Notes: a model not told the origin generated them from the sequence alone. 64,000 nt of DNA from Locusta migratoria (GCA_026315105.1 CM048755.1:216430333-216494332); one strand, 5' to 3'; positions 32,700 to 43,049 are shown, counted from the first letter of the stretch. Translations and numbers: made by a program.

Positions 32700-33240
32700 T
32701 GTCTCTTATGGCTGGAAAATGAACTGGGGGCGAGATATGACTCGTGGCGAGCCTTGTTTACGCTTTACGCGGCGCTGGGCTGTGTACCGCAGCGGCCGAC
32801 CACTCGGCTGTTCTTGTTTACTACTGCCTGCAGTTCTGCAAATCGGAGCTGCGGCAAAGTTATCCGCCGCACTGTCACACGAGTCCTGGTGTTCTATCAT
32901 TTCCAACACTTGTTGCAAAGTCGGCTCTGCATATTTGAGAATCTTCTCGCAAATACAACTGTCCGGCACATTGTATGTAATTGCATCACGGATCATTGCG
33001 TCCGCGTAATACTGGCCATAAATGGACTCAAACTGACAGTGTGTAGTTAAGGCCTGAAGTTTGTGAGCCACTGACGCTATGACTATTCAGGCTTCTTACG
33101 AAAACGAAAATAATGATATCGAGCAGCCGCGACTAACACTTGATCCTCATAGTATTTAGTAAGTGCACTAATTAATTCATCAAAATGAAGCAACTCCAGA
33201 TGCGAAGTCGGGAATCGTTTCTGCGCGAGCCTATAAACCG
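32700..33240 (-). pseudogene. Gypsy-type Gag relic
   Basis: The minus-strand 121-codon frame reads MAHKLQALTTHCQFESIYGQ then MIRDAITYNVPDSCICEKIL and LQQVLEMIEHQDS, the retrotransposon-gag pattern of arthropod Gypsy elements (capsid region, virus-like particle assembly). Upstream, in another frame, come FDELISALTKYYEDQVLVAA and RYHYFRFRKKPE, an earlier part of the same Gag. An N-terminal piece (PPTLNAPLPQAPAGNDLVWF) lies at about 33575-33665, beyond an inserted SINE. Frameshifts and stops interrupt the gene. No nucleocapsid zinc knuckle is visible. Confidence 0.65.
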
Positions 33241-33330
33241 GTAGCCGCGGTGGAGTGTCCGAGCGCTCTAAGGCGCCTCGCTGCAGAGCGCGCGATTGCT
33301 CGTCGTCAGAGGTTCGAGTCCTCCGTTGAG

Positions 33331-33372
<42 letters not shown>

Positions 33373-33460
33373 CGTTAGCATAATTTAGTTTAAGTAGTTT
33401 GTAAACCTAGGGAATGACAACTGCCGCAGTTAAGTCCCTTAGATTGACAAAGATTTGAAC
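33238..33460 (+). mobile_element. SINE-D copy with internal (GT)n
   Basis: Head GTAGCCGCGGTGGAGTGTCC, B-box-like AGGTTCGAGTCC, a ~38-base GT run (33332-33369) after GAGCAT, then the shared 3' body ending GATTTGAACATTTT. It interrupts the Gypsy Gag relic. Confidence 0.85.
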
Positions 33461-33472
33461 ATTTTAAAATTG

Positions 33473-33571
33473 ACATAAGACGACATAAAAGTTTTCTGGG
33501 TGTTGTACCGCGTCATGATGTAAGGCTATTACTAAATAACCGACGTTTCGGCCAACGTTACAGTGGCCTTC
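33473..33571. mobile_element. 99-bp retroposed fragment
   Basis: Flanked by a perfect 12-bp TSD ATTTTAAAATTG (33461-33472 and 33572-33583). It contains CCGACGTTTCGGCC and CAGTGGCCTTC, which I recall from a dispersed insect repeat. Probably a short truncated copy. Confidence 0.7.
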
Positions 33572-33671
33572 ATTTTAAAATTGGATAAACCACACTAGAT
33601 CATTGCCAGCAGGAGCTTGAGGTAATGGCGCATTTAGTGTAGGAGGCGTGGTACTGATGTATAAATCAGGA

Positions 33672-33844
33672 TATAAATCGAACATAAAGACAAAATTCAA
33701 TGGCAAAGCATGCCTCTGGAAAAAAAATGAGAGAAAAGTAAGTAAGTGAGCGCAGGGCTGCAAAGGCGAATGTGAAGGACATACGGGTCCGCGATAACTT
33801 TTGAGTCATTTCGTCGCGAAGTGTTTTGTATGTCGCCGCGATGG
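33672..33844. other. No gene recognised
   Basis: Region between the Gag N-terminal relic and repeat R; probably the former leader of the Gypsy relic, but unproven. Confidence 0.3.
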
Positions 33845-33941
33845 GTTGTGTCTATTACTGCGAAACGTAGCAGCAGCCGGAAAACATATAAGGTTGTTGA
33901 TGCGAACGCATTACAAGAACAGCTATTCTGATTAATAAAAC
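33845..33941. repeat. Dispersed repeat R, copy 2
   Basis: Counterpart of 22636-22732. It ends about 70 bp before the truncated 5' LTR. Confidence 0.6.
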
Positions 33942-34013
33942 AGTTTTTATTCACAGAACGAAAGCAAATACGTACCTTCCTTCAGGCTTGTATCAGGAGT
34001 AGAATAGGAAGAC

Positions 34014-35103
34014 TCATTACAAAATAGCCTGTTGATAAATAAACAATACATTAGCTGATATAGTCACATCTAACGTAATATATTTAATTGACAATGAAAA
34101 GTAATAAATTACCAACGAAGACAAGACAGTTACACAACTAGCATGGCAATGTTTGTTTATAAAAATAATATATTAACTATTTTTCATTTTATTTTCAATC
34201 AATCTTTTGTATTTTACCTTGAAATATTCAGTTAAATCAGTTATCTGTGATATATGAAATTGCACGATTTTAAGTAAAGTTTTAGAAATGTATTGGCTGA
34301 GCGCTGTACGTTGGCAAATCGGTTACAACAGCTTACATGGGGAAATTGATGACGTAAGGGAAAAAACCCCGGCAGTTGAGTTTTGGCACGCGCGCGCGCG
34401 CGTGAGGGCAGGAAGTGAGGACTCCAGAGAGCACGTGGTGTGTCTGGCCTGGCGGGGTCGCTCTGCCTCAGTCGGCATGTGGATCTCGAGGTGGTGACTT
34501 GAGATTTGTCGGTGGCAATCGCCACGTGTGGTTGCTCGTCGTAGACTGTATTAAGTTAAATCGAGTGCTACTGTGTGTTGGTGAATATTTAGCCGGTGGA
34601 ACAAGGTGTGCATCGCATTGAATTAAAGTGACTGTGATTTGTTAATGTAACACGTGTCGTCGCATAGGCATGAACATAAACGGTGTTTGAGACAGCCACG
34701 TGGTGTAAAAACAATTCGCGACAAATATTCATTTTGTCTGGGGGCTCACGAGCTATAACTTCATTTGGTAAATTTACCGACGTACAGACGCGACAGCCAC
34801 AGGGTTCAAATATTGTGAAATAAACAACATAAAGTGAACTTTCACGTGTTTTCAAAAATAGTAGTTAGTACACCCTTTTCTCTCATGAACTTGATTTTAT
34901 TATGAATTTGTTTTGTTAATCATATGCAGGGAAGGAAAGCTGCGAACGTGTGATATCATCCCCTAGAAAACGAGTCAAACAGTCGCAATAACAGTTCCAG
35001 TGTTTTTTGCATGTTTAGGAATTTGGTTCGCAGCTGGTGGTTGTGAGTTGAAAAAATTAAACTTTCTCTAATTTAAACTCTCACCCCGACCTTCACCCTC
35101 GCA
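34014..35103 (+). repeat. 5' LTR, truncated in U3
   Basis: Collinear with 39255-40429 apart from an ~85-bp gap at about 34272. It ends CCCTCGCA. It contains a (CG)n stretch at 34387-34401 and an AATAAA at about 34819. Reading frames repeated in both LTRs are not genes. Confidence 0.92.
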
Positions 35104-35105
35104 TT

Positions 35106-35123
35106 TGGCGGCTCGTCCGGGAT
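35106..35123 (+). promoter_or_regulatory. Primer-binding site (tRNA-Pro type)
   Basis: TGGCGGCTCGTCCGGGAT lies two bases after the LTR. It matches the familiar tRNA-Pro primer-binding site at 17 of 18 positions (the fourth base is C rather than G). It would prime minus-strand cDNA synthesis. Confidence 0.85.
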
Positions 35124-35320
35124 AAGTTCACGTTGGACTTGCTCGGACGGAGAGATTAGGGTGTGTATAGGACAGTGAACAGTTACGAACAGTTGCAAAC
35201 AAGTTCGCGGACGCGACGGACAATTTCAAGTGTGTGTGGCGGCTGGCAGCAGAGAGCGGGATAAATTCACACTGGTCTTGCTCGGACAGAGAGGTAGGGT
35301 GTGCTTAGGACAGTGATAGT
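35107..35320 (+). repeat. Imperfect direct repeat in the leader
   Basis: GGGATAAGTTCACGTTGGAC, TTGCTCGGACGGAGAGATTA and GGACAGTG recur about 130 bp later as GGGATAAATTCACACTGGTC, TTGCTCGGACAGAGAGGTA and GGACAGTG. It is a tandem duplication of part of the leader next to the primer-binding site. Confidence 0.7.
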
Positions 35321-35734
35321 GGACAAAACAGCATAATCGGAAGATACGCAATCGCGTCGCGCGGTTAAAGACGGTTGGTGACGCAGAGTTCGGGCGCGGG
35401 CATCCGTAACCGGCGATCGACGGCGCATCGGACCGGCAGCAGTGAGCGGCGGCGCGCGGGTTCAACGCACTCAAATTTCATCTTCTGCAACGGACGGCAG
35501 TGATCGTGGGGACTTCGCAAGTCGCCAACGGAGCGTCGGTTCCCAGCAGCTTCGATTCTACAAAGGATAAGGGATGCAGTGAGGACATATTCCAGCCACA
35601 GCTTCTACAACAGACGGCAGCGAGCGTTGGGGACGTCGCAGCTCGTTGCAGCAACTTGTGGATTAAAAGATAAGTAAAGCAGCTGGCGCTATAAATTCTT
35701 GTGTGTTAATCAAGCTTTCTTGTGGTACTAAATC

Positions 35735-36913
35735 ATGGAGCAGGTTTTCAAAAAGTCGCCAAGCGACGTAGATTCAGAAAGTAGCATACCAGAAAGTCCA
35801 GAGAGGGTAAATACTGGGGGAATGTTGTTGACACCTGAGATGATCGCAGCCATGTTAGCGAGTTTTAGCTCAAATTTAGAATCAAAAATAGAAAATTCAA
35901 ACTCAATTTTAAGATCAGAAATAGAAACTGTAAAATCAGAAATAGAAACTGTAAAATCAGAATTGAAAGCAGACTTTAAGGCAGACATTGGGGCACTACA
36001 AAATTCAATGTTTGCATTAAAGGCAGAAATAATCACAGACAGTGACAAAAATATAAGAAGTCTAACAGAACGGTTTGAAAATAGGGAAAAGGAGATACAT
36101 GCCAGAATTGGTGCTATTGAGACTGAGGTAGGAGGCAAGTTAGATGATGTGATACAAATATGTGATCACAGGAATGAGGGCACTATGCAGGCGTTGGCTG
36201 AGGTTGACAAGAGGATGGTGGCAGGTATTGAGGAAACAAAAACTTTGTCAGGAAAATTAGAGAATACAGAATGTAACTTTAGGAAAAAGATAGAACAAGT
36301 AGTGACAGTAAACTATACTGCGATTGAGAAGGTGAACACTAGAATAAATAGTCTAGAATTGTGTACTGCATCAGGAAACACTAATTGGTCCATGGTGCAG
36401 ACACCTAATGGCAGAAAGTTTTCAGGAGTGGGTAATTATCATCCAGTAGATTTTTTGGCTGCATGCAAGGTCCAATTTGTGCCTGGTATGTCAGACCAGT
36501 GTAAAGTGAAGTTAGCAAAGAGAATGTTTGACTGTTCTGCTCAAACTTGGGCAAATCATTGTGCTGATAAATTTGTAACTTTTGAGGCGTTTGAAATGTT
36601 CTTTTTAAATAAGTATTGGGGGGAGGCCAAGAAAGCTAAGATACCAAATGAATTCTTGAACGAACCAAACTATATGAAAGGGAACCCAGAATTTGAAGTA
36701 ATCATTGAGGAGGAGCTGTTTATTCAAGATTTATTTGTCATAAAGGGACTTTGTTTAAATCTAATGTTAGGAAGTGATTTCCCGTGCAAATATGAAGCTC
36801 AGTTGAAGTATAAAGATAAAGTGTTAAAATTAAGTCTCGAGGGATGCATGAAGAGGGTGAAATTCAAAAATGTTGTAAGTGATAAAGATTTAATGGCATG
36901 TTTACACAAGTAA
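35735..36913 (+). CDS. gag: Gag-derived protein fused in frame to a retropepsin tail (392 aa)
   Basis: The start ATG follows a ~630-base leader and the frame is uninterrupted. Residues 1-40 are acidic. Residues about 45-215 are a long coiled coil with a repeated SEIETVK unit. Residues about 225-310 resemble a Gypsy capsid (GNYHPVDFLAACKVQF, FEAFEMFFLNKYWGEAKKAK). The sequence then switches abruptly to PEFEVIIEEE and KGLCLNLMLGSDFP, the C-terminal half of an aspartic protease, and ends 56 residues later. The catalytic DTG is absent, as are a zinc knuckle, reverse transcriptase and integrase. An in-frame deletion of the Gag-Pol junction is the simplest reading. It may still assemble or be packaged with particles from full-length relatives. 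The symbol is generic. Confidence 0.8.
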   Translation: MEQVFKKSPSDVDSESSIPESPERVNTGGMLLTPEMIAAMLASFSSNLESKIENSNSILRSEIETVKSEIETVKSELKADFKADIGALQNSMFALKAEIITDSDKNIRSLTERFENREKEIHARIGAIETEVGGKLDDVIQICDHRNEGTMQALAEVDKRMVAGIEETKTLSGKLENTECNFRKKIEQVVTVNYTAIEKVNTRINSLELCTASGNTNWSMVQTPNGRKFSGVGNYHPVDFLAACKVQFVPGMSDQCKVKLAKRMFDCSAQTWANHCADKFVTFEAFEMFFLNKYWGEAKKAKIPNEFLNEPNYMKGNPEFEVIIEEELFIQDLFVIKGLCLNLMLGSDFPCKYEAQLKYKDKVLKLSLEGCMKRVKFKNVVSDKDLMACLHK

Positions 36914-38840
36914 CTGCCATAAACCAGCGTAAATCATGAAGTATGAGATTTAATGCATTGTAGATAGTAGGTTAAGAATGTGAGTATATTTATTCTGTGG
37001 TCTGTGTTAGTATCTACTTGTGTGTTTAGATTTAAGCATTGGGGTCAAGTTTACAAGTGTTCTTTGTAAATATTTTTCTTTTGTTGTTTGTGTTAAAACA
37101 TGTGCTTGTATCAGATTTGCAGTTCAACAGTGGCACATGAGGTAAATATGTATGTATGTATGCCAGCACTAAAGGATAGAGGAAGTGGGAGTGTACTGTT
37201 TATGTGTGTGTGTATATGTGAGCAGGGCTGGATATATGGTGTGAGTTGTGGGGTGACTCGGAGAATGAGAAAGTGGTGGACATTGATGCAGGCAGTGGGG
37301 TCTGTGGCTTAGATAAATTGTGATGAAAATATCAGCTGACAGTGTTGCATATTTGGGTGTGACTGACCATATGGGTTAGAAGTGAGGAATGTATGTTTGT
37401 TGTGGCTGTTTTGGCTAAAGGTGGGTTGGATTGAGAAATGTTTCAATGAACGAAAGTGTTTGCTCTTTAATATCTGTCTCTTTGAGTGTTTGGTAGGTAA
37501 TGTGTCTAATAGGGAATGCTCTCTGTATTGTTATATTAAACTGATTCTGATAACACATTTTGGTTTCTTTAATGGTGCTCAACTGTTGACTGAACAATTT
37601 CTGCAACAACAGTTGATGAGAACTATTTTTCTGTCTAGCCTGAGTATCAATAGTGTTTGGTGAAACTTTATTTTAAAAAAAATGTAGATGTTTTGTGAGA
37701 AACTAATTTTGAAATTAGACTTTAACCTTAGATATCTTATTGTGGGAAGTACTTGTGGAAAGCACATGAGGCTGATGACAGGGATCCAAATTTAATCTCA
37801 CACCAGCAAAAATATTTTTTTTTGGTGCGAGGGGGTAGGATTTGCATTTATGTTTGTAATTCTCATTATGATGGAAGAGAAAATTCTCTATGATAACATT
37901 CTTTTGGTAGTATTATATGAGCCTTAAGATATATTTTTGACATGGGGAGGTTGTTTTTTTTATTTGATGGAGTAATACTCCAAGTAGGCCACATATTCTC
38001 TTGTCTGTTTCATCTGAAGCTATGGCTGATGAGAGTGCAGGCATGGTAGTTTGGGTTAATCTGATAATGACTAACAACAGCCACTTTCAGTTCTTAATTC
38101 TGTTGATTTACATGTTACTGTACATGTCTCAATGCTTAGTTTCAATTGCACCAAGTCTGGATGGCAGGGGGATGGGATACAAATCCAACCGAATCCTGGT
38201 GTCCAGACAAACTTTTGTCTATGTTGACTCATGAGTGCCTTCTGCTCTTCCTGTTCCATGTAGGGTGCATATGACGTGTGTGAACAAGAACGCTTGATCC
38301 AGTGCCATGAATCTAAGCTGCAACAGCATGTTGGTTGAAATGACGGAGACATAGGACCGTACACCATGGACCAGAGTTGCTGCAACGATGACTCTGGTGT
38401 TCTCAGTGTCAAAGTGGTGAGAGATTTCCTTCAAACAAGTGGAGTGTACACCGTCAAAAGTTTTTATAGTGACAATTCTAGTTTTTCCATGTAGGACAAG
38501 GTTCTCTAAGGACTAAAGTTTAATAATATTATAAATTTGGTGCCAATTCTGTATATAAACAACAGGCACACTTAAATTTCATTGATGTAATTAGTTATAA
38601 GGATTCTGTTCTTAAGATTATGCACACACTATAAGTGGTCGTAATGGTACAAATATTGGGAAATTATCACACTGCCCTGTTTATTTTTTTATTTATCTAT
38701 TTATTTATTTTTTGCATTAGTTGAGGTCATAATTGGCATAGTGTTTGAGCCAATCCGATTCAATAATTTTGTAATTTAAAAATTTTGTTCATTTGAATGT
38801 ATTAATTTTGGTGCTACTTGCGCCATCCTGCACATAGCCG
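36914..38840 (+). other. Non-coding internal region of the LTR element
   Basis: T/G-rich on the plus strand with no frame over about 95 codons and no pol or env motif. Possibly the long 3' untranslated region of the parent element. Confidence 0.6.
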
Positions 38841-38853
38841 CAAGTGGGGGTAT
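38841..38853 (+). promoter_or_regulatory. Polypurine tract
   Basis: CAAGTGGGGGTAT lies immediately before TGTGAGATT, the inferred 3' LTR start. It would prime plus-strand DNA synthesis. Confidence 0.7.
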
Positions 38854-40429
38854 TGTGAGATTACCGCCCAATAGAAATACTGGTAATTAATAGCATTTGA
38901 TAATTAAACAGCATGAAGTTCACTGCAAACATTGACCATGCCAATGCACTAAATGTTACACAATTTTAATCTTATTAATTATGGTAGCAATGTATGTACA
39001 CAGTTGGGTGACAACATTTATAGTTAGGCCATAGGTAGAAATTCTCCACGTTGAGATTTGCTGTGTGCTTGTAGCTGACGGAAGGCCAGCGAGCAGGCCG
39101 ATGTTGGTGGCTTGTTCCAACTTAGGATTTTACAGTTCGTTTCCGGTGAGGGGAGAGAGGGACAATGGCGAGTGCCAGGCACAGTGCAGTGCACAAATAT
39201 TGTAATACTACTGGCATTTGAAGTAATACGATGCAGTTAGGAACCTTTAAGGCCCTCATTACAAAATAGCCTGTTGATAAATAAACAATACATTAGCTGA
39301 TATAGTCACATCTAACGTAATATATTTAATTGACAATGAACAGTAATAAATTACCAACGAAGACAAGACAGTTACACAACTAGCATGGCAATGTTTGTTT
39401 ATAAAAATAATATATTAACTATTTTTCATTTTATTTTCAATCAATCTTTTGTATTTTACCTTGAAATATTCAGTTAAATCAGTTATCTGTGATATAAGAA
39501 ATTGCACGATTATGATAAACAGTACAAAGGATGTTTATACTAATATAAAAACGTAAGAAAATATTTGTTTAATGTGTAGTGTAATTATTTTGATTTTAAG
39601 TAAAGTTTTAGAAATGTATTGGCTGAGCGCTGTACGTTGGCAAATCGGTTACAACAGCTTACATGGGGAAATTGATGACGTAAGGGAAAAAACCCCGGCA
39701 GTTGAGTTTTGGCACGCGCGCGCGCGCGTGAGGGCAGGAAGTGAGGACTCCAGAGAGCACGTGGTGTGTCTGGCCTGGCGGGGTCGCTCTGCCTCAGTCG
39801 GCATGTGGATCTCGAGGTGGTGACTTGAGATTTGTCTGTGGCAATCGCCACGTGTGGTTGCTCGTCGTAGACTGCATTAAGTTAAATCGAGTGCTACTGT
39901 GTGTTGGTGAATATTTAGCCGGTGGAACAAGGTGTGCATCGCATTGAATTAAAGTGACTGTGATTTGTTAATGTAACACGTGTCGTCGCATAGGCATGAA
40001 CATAAACGGTGTTTGAGACAGCCACATGGTGTGAAAACAATTCGCGACAAATATTCATTTTGTCTGGGGGCTCACGAGCTATAACTTCATTTGGTAAATT
40101 TACCGACGTACAGACGCGACAGCCACAGGGTTCAAATATTGTGAAATAAACAACATAAAGTGAACTTTCACGTGTTTTCAAAAATAGTAGTTAGTACACC
40201 CTTTTCTCTCATGAACTTGATTTTATTATGAATTTGTTTTGTTAATCATATGCAGGGAAGGAAAGCTGCGAACGTGTGATATCATCCCCTAGAAAACGAG
40301 TCAAACAGTCGCAATAACAGTTCCAGTGTTTTTTGCATGTTTAGGAATTTGGTTCGCAGCTGGTGGTTGTGAGTTGAAAAAATTAAACTTTCTCTAATTT
40401 AAACTCTCACCCCGACCTGCACCCTCGCA
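38854..40429 (+). repeat. 3' LTR, full length (1576 bp)
   Basis: Starts TGTGAG and ends CTCGCA, imperfect inverted termini with TG..CA. Bases 39255-40429 match the 5' LTR. The first 401 bases have no counterpart at the 5' end of the element. Confidence 0.85.
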
Positions 40430-40550
40430 ATTGGGAATTTTATTGGCGGCAAATTGAGTTTATGGTTCACAGTTGTTCATACTGTTTATTGCCTCATATA
40501 CTGGAGACAATAGACTGATAGGGTGAGATTAAAATAGGCGGAAACGAAAT

Positions 40551-40747
40551 CAAATGTTTCAAATGATTGTATAGTCTATGGGACTTAACTACGGGGTCAT
40601 CAGTCCCTAAACTTACAAACTACTTATGAACTACTTACGAACTAGGACGGCACAAATATCCATGCCCGAGGGGGGATTCGAACCCCCGACCGTAGTTGCC
40701 GTGCAGACCGTGACTGGAGCGGCTTAGTCCCCTCGGCCACCGCGGCC
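40551..40747 (-). mobile_element. SINE-A copy
   Basis: Complete minus-strand copy with TSD GGCGGAAACGAAAT (40537-40550 and 40748-40761). It lies about 120 bp downstream of the LTR element. Confidence 0.92.
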
Positions 40748-40839
40748 GGCGGAAACGAAATAAGCAGTCTCACGTGTGAAGACGACTCAGTTGTGATTGC
40801 AGATTCGATCGAAAGGTTTCAGTCTAAAATTTGAGAGCT

Positions 40840-41475
40840 ATATTTAAGATGTCATGGTCATGGTATGAAGATCAGCCTCTCCAAAACGATAGTAACGTCT
40901 GTGAGAAAGAGATTTAAACAGATTGATTGACAAATAGGAGGAAAAAAGTTTCAAGTATTTAGGTTGTATTTTCTCACATAATCACCATAAAATGAAAAAA
41001 AAACTGGAATCAATTTGTAGCAAAAGCCGGGTGGATACAGGTTACCTTGTTAATAAGATTGAAATTACAGATATTAAATTACCCAGGATGACTACAGGTA
41101 TTAATAGATGGGAAGAACCGTAGAATGGTATCCATAGTAAGAAATTCAAAGAAAAACGGGGAATGAACACCACGGATCAAGCAGTTACAGAGAACATTCA
41201 GAGATGTTGGGCTCATGTTACACGCATGAGAGAAGCAAGGCTAGGTAAGTCACTCATGAGTTAGGCAGTGCAGTGGAAGAGGAGTCGAGGTAGACCAAGG
41301 AAAAGTACTTGGCTTCAGCCAAGAATGTTTTTGAAGTATCAAGCGCAATATCAGACGAGGAATCAATGTTAGCATTGAATAGGGGATAATGAAAGAATTT
41401 TATTGGGTGTACTATGCTTCTGGCTGAACACTGAATGATATAGTCACTCTCTAATGATGATGATGACGATGGTAG
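40840..41475 (+). pseudogene. RTE-like LINE, 3' end relic
   Basis: Across plus-strand frames: YGMKISLSKT, VFRLYFLT or FKYLGCIFSHNHHKM (reverse transcriptase thumb), NKIEITDIKLPRMTTGINRW, IQRCWAHVTRMREARLG and KRSRGRPRKSTW, the typical C-terminus of RTE/craniofacial-type LINE endonuclease-reverse transcriptases. It ends in an ATGATGATGATGACGATGG tail, a common RTE-style 3' repeat. Heavily frameshifted, with all catalytic domains lost by 5' truncation. Confidence 0.7.
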
Positions 41476-42029
41476 AAATATCAATGTTGATAGGTAATAT
41501 AAATGTCTGTAAAGCTTTTTCAATTGATGACCAATTTGTTGCATACACGCTTTCCTAGATACTAGTAAAATAACCGCCTTGATTTTATATGAGATCTCAG
41601 AACTTTTTGCGGTGGAAGGAATGTGTCGCGAGACTTGCAATTTTTATTTTATTATTTTTGTTTTGTTTTTGTTTTTTTTTTTGTTTTTTTATGTTTTGGT
41701 GGAATCTGAATTCTTGTCGTAGGTAGTTTTCCTTTATTTCTTATTAGGTAAAATTTCTGTATGGAAGCTACGGGTTTTTCTGTGATGCCATGATGTAACA
41801 ATTATAGACGATAAATGCATCTTAGTCGATTATATTCAGCGATTGCGGAGTCGTGAGCTTTGATAACAGTGAAGTCGCCTTTAATTACATGAAATCCAAG
41901 CAGAGTTTTTACTCTCGAAAGTGCCGTGTACTCGCGAGCGCATGGGAACGCTGAATAATCGGTGACCAGCAGTGCACTGTTTACACATAGACTGTAATGT
42001 GCCATTCGAATCACGTAGAGTTTCCGTTA
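41476..42029. other. No gene recognised
   Basis: Contains a T-rich stretch at 41641-41695 and otherwise unremarkable sequence. Confidence 0.45.
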
Positions 42030-42555
42030 AAATGTTTGAAAATCTGTCGGACTCAACTGCTGGGTTATTAGTCCATAACTGACAAACTACTTAAACTAAG
42101 GTAAACTATACATAAAGAACAGTCTAGAGTGCAAAAATTTATTTTTTCCGACTAGTTTCGGTCTTCTTTTACACCATCTTCAGGAAATTTAGCTCCATTG
42201 ATGTTGTGGAGCTGGCAGGAGCAGTGACGCACTTGAAGGCTCCAAGTTTCCTGCCAGCTCCACAACATCAATTTCCTGAAGATGGTCTAAAAGAAGTCCG
42301 AAACTAGTCGTAAAAAAATAAATTTTTGCACTCTACACTGTTCTTTATATATAAATTTAAATAAGAGTGCTGTTGACCAATAAATGAACCAAAAATGTTT
42401 CCAAAAATATGTAAGGTAAACTAACCTAAGGACAACACAAAAATCCATGCCCGAGGGGGGATTCGAGCCTCCGACGGCGAACGGCACCGCGTACTGCAAC
42501 ACAGCGACTCAGATATGTTTCTCTGTACCAGTACGCACGGCTAATCCGCCGCGCT
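42030..42555 (-). mobile_element. SINE-D copy interrupted by a foldback element
   Basis: The 3' part is at 42030-42108 and the 5' part, with B-box inverse GGATTCGAGCC, at 42412-42555. The head is degenerate and its outer limit uncertain. Confidence 0.75.
42109..42411. mobile_element. Foldback element with ~100-bp inverted arms
   Basis: Arms 42114-42218 and 42244-42347 are near-perfect inverted copies: AGAACAGTCTAGAGTGCAAA, CCGACTAGTTTCGG, ACCATCTTCAGGAAAT and GATGTTGTGGAGCTGGCAGG recur inverted. The loop is about 25 bases. A 12-bp TSD TAAGGTAAACTA (42097-42108 and 42412-42423) bounds the insertion, which also has a ~64-base AT-rich segment 3' of the second arm. Confidence 0.85.
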
Positions 42556-42721
42556 GAGAGTTTCTGGTGGCTCCTCACATAGTAGAGAGTGTAGGCTAGT
42601 TTATATTGAAGATTTATACAATACGTTTTTCGCACTAGGAACCTAACCAATGACCTCTTTGATGTGGGCCCAGCGCTTTAGCATTTTATTATTATTTTTT
42701 TAAATGTAAATATTATTAAAA

Positions 42722-42910
42722 AATGTTCAAAAGTTTGTTAAGCTTATGGGACTTAACTGCGGGGTCATCAGTCCCTAAACTTACAAACTACTTATGAAAT
42801 AACTTATACAAAAGACAGCGCAAACATCCATGCCCGAAGGGGGATTCGACACCCCGACGGGAAGCGCATCGCAGCCCAGCGCCTCAATCCGCTCGGCCAC
42901 TCCGCCGCGG
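42722..42910 (-). mobile_element. SINE-B copy
   Basis: Minus strand, head inverse CCACTCCGCCGCGG, body intact, A-rich flank at the 3' side. No clean TSD. Confidence 0.8.
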
Positions 42911-43049
42911 TCTTTGTTTTGTTTTGCTGGTAGTTTGGTGCTTTCCACTTTTCTGTAACATCGTTGTGGATAAAGATAGAAGCATGAATCTTGAATGACC
43001 AGGAGGACACATTATCAGTAGCTATATCATCAAAGTAAACTTTTTATAC

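Larger units (their letters stand above)
34014..40429 (+). mobile_element. Young non-autonomous LTR retrotransposon (Gypsy-type)
   Basis: Two LTRs in direct orientation, a tRNA-Pro-like primer-binding site directly after the 5' LTR, a leader, one intact Gag-derived ORF, about 1.9 kb of non-coding DNA, and a polypurine tract before the 3' LTR. The LTR overlap shows only about seven substitutions in roughly 1085 aligned bases by eye (about 0.6%), indicating recent insertion. The 5' LTR lacks the first ~401 bp present in the 3' LTR, so the 5' end and its TSD were lost after insertion. Reverse transcriptase, RNase H and integrase are absent. Confidence 0.88.

Noticed and set aside
34288..34855. 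Open frames of 68-94 codons, repeated almost unchanged at 39572-40181
   Set aside because: They lie in the LTRs and are duplicated only because LTRs are repeats. No start context or protein motif supports a gene.
35728..36138. 136-codon minus-strand frame opposite the Gag ORF
   Set aside because: Antisense shadow of the AT-rich coiled-coil coding sequence (Ser/Ile/Phe-rich).
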